64,000 bases of DNA. Source: Cryobacterium sp. BB307 (GTDB lineage: Bacteria > Actinomycetota > Actinomycetes > Actinomycetales > Microbacteriaceae). Location: NCBI RefSeq assembly GCF_012274275.1, contig NZ_JAANZA010000002.1, forward strand, positions 124,001 to 188,000. The letters run 5' to 3'. A program made the translations under genes and the position numbers. The notes below the pieces were generated by a model. That model was given only the letters and a program-made list of their open reading frames with translations. It searched no databases and was not told the origin of the DNA. Every line of letters starts with the position of its first letter. Within the stretch, counting starts at the first letter, position 1. Positions 60,857 to 64,000 of this stretch are shown here, in pieces.

Positions 60857-61909
60857 TCAGGCGAGCACGCCGCCCAGGTCGTAGGCGATCGGCCGCTCAA
60901 GCTGGTCGAAGGTGCAGGACCGCGCGTCCCGATCGGGGCGCCAGCGCAGGAACTGGGCGGTGTGCCGGAAGCGCCTGCCCTCCATCTGGTCGTACTTCAC
61001 CTCAACGACGACGGTCGGCTCGAGCCGCACGAACGACACATCCCGGCCGGAGGAGAAGCGGCTGCGATCGGTCTCGCCGAGCTCGGCTTTGCCTTCGGCG
61101 TCGCGGATGACGAGGGGGTCGAGTTCCTCGACCAGTTGCAGCCGCACCTTGTCGCTGAATGCGCTGATGCCGCCGACATTCAGCAGCGTGCCATCGTCGT
61201 CGTACAGCCCGAGCAGTAGCGACCCGACACCCTGCCCGCTCTTGTGCACCCGGTAGCCGAGGACGACGGCATCCGCTGTCCGCTGGTGTTTGACCTTCAG
61301 CATCAGGCGCTTGTTCGGCACGTAACCCTGGGCGAGCGGCTTGGCGACCACCCCGTCGAGGCCCGCGCCCTCGAACTCCACCAGCCACCTGCGGGCGAGT
61401 TCGACATCCTGGGTCACCTGACTGAGCTTGATCGGGTCGTCCACGGAGTCGAGGAACGACTCGAGTTCGGCGCGACGCTCGGAGAACGGCGCATCGAGAA
61501 GGCTGCGGTCGCCGACCGAGATGAGGTCGAAGGCGACGAACATCGCCGGCGTCTCGACCGACAGCTTCCGGACGCGGCTCTCCGCCGGGTGGATGCGCTG
61601 GCTGAGCGTCTCCCAATCAAGTTTCTGGTTGCCCGGTTGGCCGGTCGGCACCACGATTTCGCCGTCGAGCACGCATGGTCCGGGCAGGAGGCGGGCGAAC
61701 GCATCGGTCAGTTCGGGGAAGTAGCGGGTGAGCATCTTCGAGCCGCGGCTGCCGATCTCGACCGTGTCGCCGTCGAAGTAGATGATGGCGCGGAAGCCGT
61801 CCCATTTCGGCTCGTAGCTCAGGCCGCCGTCGACCGAGTCGGGTTCCGGCACAGCGGTGACGGCCTTGGCGAGCATCGGTGCGACGGGATCGGACGGCGT
61901 CGGGATCAT
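60857..61909 (-). CDS. ATP-dependent DNA ligase (LigC/LigB type)
   Basis: 350 residues. Adenylated Lys35 lies in the motif I 'YEPKWDGFRA'. Motif III 'VAFDLISVG', motif IV 'LDGVVAKPL', motif V 'LMLKVKHQRT' and an OB-fold C-terminus follow. The length matches the small ATP-dependent ligases that repair alongside LigD in actinobacteria. GGAGGA lies 8 nt before the ATG. It is convergent with the ABC permease and 3 kb from the LigD-type polymerase gene, probably a split NHEJ set. Confidence 0.92.
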   Translation of the reverse strand: MIPTPSDPVAPMLAKAVTAVPEPDSVDGGLSYEPKWDGFRAIIYFDGDTVEIGSRGSKMLTRYFPELTDAFARLLPGPCVLDGEIVVPTGQPGNQKLDWETLSQRIHPAESRVRKLSVETPAMFVAFDLISVGDRSLLDAPFSERRAELESFLDSVDDPIKLSQVTQDVELARRWLVEFEGAGLDGVVAKPLAQGYVPNKRLMLKVKHQRTADAVVLGYRVHKSGQGVGSLLLGLYDDDGTLLNVGGISAFSDKVRLQLVEELDPLVIRDAEGKAELGETDRSRFSSGRDVSFVRLEPTVVVEVKYDQMEGRRFRHTAQFLRWRPDRDARSCTFDQLERPIAYDLGGVLA

Positions 61910-61966
61910 GCTGAAGATCCTCCCTGCTGGGCGCGGCGCTGTCCACGCCTGTCGTGCATTCGGCGG

Positions 61967-62263
61967 TCAGTCGTCGTCGGAGCTGATCAACCGGCGGCGC
62001 ACCGAGAGCGGCTCGGTGTCGGGGCGGCCGACGAGCATCCGCTCGACCTCGTCGAGCACCTCGACCACGTGCGCGCGGTCCGCAGCGACGACCGCAACCC
62101 CGACCGCCGTGCGCCGGTACAGCTCCTGATGCCCGACCTCGGCAACCGACAGCTGGTAGCGCCGTTTCACCTCGGCGATGATGGGGCGCACAACCGACCG
62201 TTTCTCCTTCAGCGAGTGCACGTCGCCGAGCAGGAGGTCGACCTCCAGCGTGCCGGTCCACAT
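61967..62263 (-). CDS. DUF503-family protein
   Basis: 98 residues: 'WTGTLEVDLLLGDVHSLKEK' opens the DUF503 domain, followed by 'RSVVRPIIAEVKRRYQLSVA' and 'VGHQELYRRTAVGVAVVAAD', the standard YlxP-type pattern. In other bacteria ylxP lies near infB-rbfA and may assist ribosome assembly; here it stands apart. Probably leaderless (TAGCAT 6 nt before the ATG). Confidence 0.88.
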   Translation of the reverse strand: MWTGTLEVDLLLGDVHSLKEKRSVVRPIIAEVKRRYQLSVAEVGHQELYRRTAVGVAVVAADRAHVVEVLDEVERMLVGRPDTEPLSVRRRLISSDDD

Positions 62264-62269
62264 GGCCCA

Positions 62270-62275
62270 ATGCTA
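62270..62275 (-). promoter_or_regulatory. Putative -10 element (TAGCAT), leaderless start of the DUF503 gene
   Basis: On the minus strand TAGCAT ends 6 nt before the ATG at 62263. Confidence 0.5.
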
Positions 62276-62376
62276 GGCATCCGTATGCGGAACGTCAGGA
62301 GCATCGGGAATGCTCGGTAAACTGGATCTCGTTTGCGCCCGGCGCACGGATGCGTCGGCCTGCTGAAAGGAAGACA

Positions 62377-63861
62377 TTGGAGCGGGAACGCACTGCCGAA
62401 CTCGAGCGGTGGAACGCTCGCCAAGCCCTGGCCGAGACGATGATCCCCCTCATCGGGAACCTGTACCGCAACTACGGGGTTGTTCCGTCCATCCACGGAC
62501 GCCGGCTGATCAACCAGTCGCCCGTGGAGATCCTCAAGGCGCACCGCTTCGCGCGCAAGCTCAACGACACCGAGCTGCCCATCGAGGAGACCCTCTCGGT
62601 GTTGGCCGCGCTCGTCGAACTGCAGCCCAGGTCGGCGTCGATCGACCTCGCCAAGCTCGTGCTGCGCTACCGCGAAGCAGGCAACGGACGCGACCTGCTC
62701 GAGTTCCTGCGTGAGGAGCTCGAACCGGCGCTCGGTGCCAGCCCCCGCCACGGCGCGGGCGTTGACGTCGTGCTCTACGGCTTCGGTCGCATCGGACGTC
62801 TGCTGGCCCGCATCCTGATCTCGCACGCGGGCAATGGCGAGGGCCTCCGCCTGCGCGCCATCGTGGTCCGCCGCGGCGCGGAGAACGACCTGCTGAAGCG
62901 CGCCAGCCTGCTGCGCCGCGACTCCATCCACGGCCCGTTCGAGGGCACCATCACCGTCGACGTCGAGAACAACACGATCCTCGCCAATGGCACGCTGATC
63001 CAGGTCATCTACTCGGATGACCCGTCCACCGTCGACTACGAGGCGTACGGCATCCGCGACGCCATCGTTGTCGACAACACCGGACGCTGGCGCGACCGGG
63101 AGGGCCTCGAGAACCACCTGAAGAACACCGGCGTCGCCCGTGTGCTGCTCACCGCGCCGGGCAAGGGCGACATCAAGAACGTCGTCTACGGCATCAACCA
63201 CACGACCATCGAACCGGATGACCGGGTGCTGTCCGCCGCATCCTGCACCACCAACGCGATCGTGCCCGTGCTGAAGGCGGTCAACGACGCGTACGGTGTG
63301 CGGCACGGTCACGTCGAGACGGTGCACTCCTACACCAACGATCAGAACCTCACCGACAACTTCCACAAGGGCGACCGCCGCGGCCGCTCGGCGCCGATGA
63401 ACATGGTGATCACCCAGACCGGTGCCGCGAGCGCGGTTGCGAAGGCGCTCCCGGAGCTGGCCGGGAAGCTGACCGGCAACGCCATCCGGGTGCCAACCCC
63501 TGACGTGTCGATGGCCATCCTCAACCTGCAACTGGAGACCCCGACCTCGGTGGAGGAGGTCAACAGCTACCTGCGTGGGCTGTCGCTCGATTCGACGCTG
63601 CAGCAGCAGATCGACTTCACCGACTCGCCGGAGGTCGTGTCCACCGACTTCGTCGGCTCGCACCGTGCCGGCATCGTCGACGGTCTCGCCACCATCTGTG
63701 ACGGCACCAACCTGGTGCTGTACGTCTGGTACGACAATGAATTCGGCTACAGCAGCCAGGTGGTGCGCGTGCTCGAGCACATGGCGGCCACTCACCCGCG
63801 GGTGCTGCCCGAGCGCGCCGCCACGGTTGAAGCGCACACCGGTCAGCTCTCGATCGTCTGA
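62377..63861 (+). CDS. gapB: Glyceraldehyde-3-phosphate dehydrogenase, long GapB type
   Basis: 494 residues. An N-terminal helical extension of about 125 residues precedes the GAPDH domain, as in the corynebacterial GapB. The NAD(P) loop is 'LYGFGRIGRLLARILI' (about 132-147), catalytic Cys290 lies in SAASCTTNAIVP, and the base His in 'VETVHSYTNDQN'. The C-terminal 'WYDNEFGYSSQVVRVLEHMA' is standard. GapB-type enzymes prefer NADP and run in the gluconeogenic direction. The TTG start at 62377 has AAAGGAAG upstream; the in-frame ATG at 62350 lies before this site. The convergent sigma-factor gene overlaps its last 19 bp. Confidence 0.92.
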   Translation: MERERTAELERWNARQALAETMIPLIGNLYRNYGVVPSIHGRRLINQSPVEILKAHRFARKLNDTELPIEETLSVLAALVELQPRSASIDLAKLVLRYREAGNGRDLLEFLREELEPALGASPRHGAGVDVVLYGFGRIGRLLARILISHAGNGEGLRLRAIVVRRGAENDLLKRASLLRRDSIHGPFEGTITVDVENNTILANGTLIQVIYSDDPSTVDYEAYGIRDAIVVDNTGRWRDREGLENHLKNTGVARVLLTAPGKGDIKNVVYGINHTTIEPDDRVLSAASCTTNAIVPVLKAVNDAYGVRHGHVETVHSYTNDQNLTDNFHKGDRRGRSAPMNMVITQTGAASAVAKALPELAGKLTGNAIRVPTPDVSMAILNLQLETPTSVEEVNSYLRGLSLDSTLQQQIDFTDSPEVVSTDFVGSHRAGIVDGLATICDGTNLVLYVWYDNEFGYSSQVVRVLEHMAATHPRVLPERAATVEAHTGQLSIV

Positions 63862-64000
63862 GCCGTCAGCGCCTCGTTCCACTTGGTGAGCTTGTCCGGG
63901 TTCAGAGTCATCCACACGTTGGTGAGACGCCCGTCCCGGATGCCGACGCTGCCGGTCGCGTAGACCAGGCCGCCGCTTCGCGCGACAATGCCGAGCTCGC
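63843..64000 (-). CDS. C-terminal end of a probable ECF sigma factor (SigJ-like), partial
   Basis: The last 51 residues of a minus-strand gene running out of the window. 'GLVYATGSVGIRDGRLTNVW' followed by MTLNPDKLTKW is the C-terminal SnoaL-like part of SigJ/ECF41-type sigma factors (pattern 'G.v......NPDKL'). The sigma2/4 domains are outside. The stop overlaps the gapB 3' end by 19 bp. The family call rests on this short motif only. Confidence 0.5.
   Translation of the reverse strand, partial: ELGIVARSGGLVYATGSVGIRDGRLTNVWMTLNPDKLTKWNEALTAQTIES

Noticed and set aside
62209..63915. A minus-strand open frame of 568 codons
   Set aside because: Antisense to gapB, whose catalytic motifs are all intact.

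Overview
The window is high-GC DNA with a coding style typical of a Gram-positive actinobacterium: many GTG and a few TTG starts, dense short operons, TAGNNT-type -10 hexamers set 6-8 nt before start codons, and no outer-membrane genes. The gene content (FusA2-like GTPase, CarD, a long GapB-type GAPDH, a stand-alone LigD polymerase domain, a LolA-like protein with an ABC pair) and the frequent 'gcatccg/cggatgc' codon pairs point to the family Microbacteriaceae. This assignment is an inference. I see no rRNA, tRNA, CRISPR array, insertion sequence or phage module.

Layout. 1-8.9 kb: end of an EF-G-like gene, then small metabolic and VOC/START-type proteins, a NarL-type two-component system, an F420-reductase-like protein and a RibD/DHFR-like reductase. 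9.07-17.5 kb: the standout locus, five co-directional genes: an Hsp70-like ATPase with a membrane anchor and a Pro-rich tail, an IniR-like LuxR regulator, an IniB-like low-complexity acidic protein, and two adjacent dynamin-like GTPases clearly related to mycobacterial IniA and IniC. 17.5-27.1 kb: small membrane proteins, flavodoxin, CPBP protease, GNAT, a large LuxR/AAA regulator, a Cys-less DJ-1/PfpI protein, an ABC transporter and an MFS exporter. 27.4-34.5 kb: aldehyde dehydrogenase, CoA-type Nudix, FAH-family hydrolase, crotonase, CarD and small DUF proteins.

34.7-46.8 kb: a PucR regulator divergent from a Zn alcohol dehydrogenase and an APC permease (a small uptake/oxidation module), a methyltransferase, an MpaB-type oxygenase, and a set of large orphan membrane proteins (DUF4389, DUF5671) with a glycosyltransferase. 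46.8-50.5 kb: an operon of GT4 glycosyltransferase, glycogen-debranching-type glycosidase and a PPOX-fold protein. 50.6-55.2 kb: NAD(P)HX dehydratase, histidine phosphatase, DUF4242 protein and a second LuxR/AAA regulator. 55.3-64 kb: a MerR-SDR pair with a palindromic operator, LigD polymerase domain, LolA-like plus ABC exporter, ATP-dependent DNA ligase, DUF503, GapB, and the 3' end of a probable ECF sigma factor.

The main point of interest is that a complete iniBAC-type dynamin system sits here with a regulator that shows no NTPase motif, directly behind a membrane-anchored Hsp70-like ATPase. In mycobacteria the system responds to cell-wall inhibitors. Microbacteriaceae are not known to make mycolic acids, so the envelope stress it senses here is probably different. 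At least fourteen genes also show a -10 element placed for leaderless transcription, which helped settle start codons.
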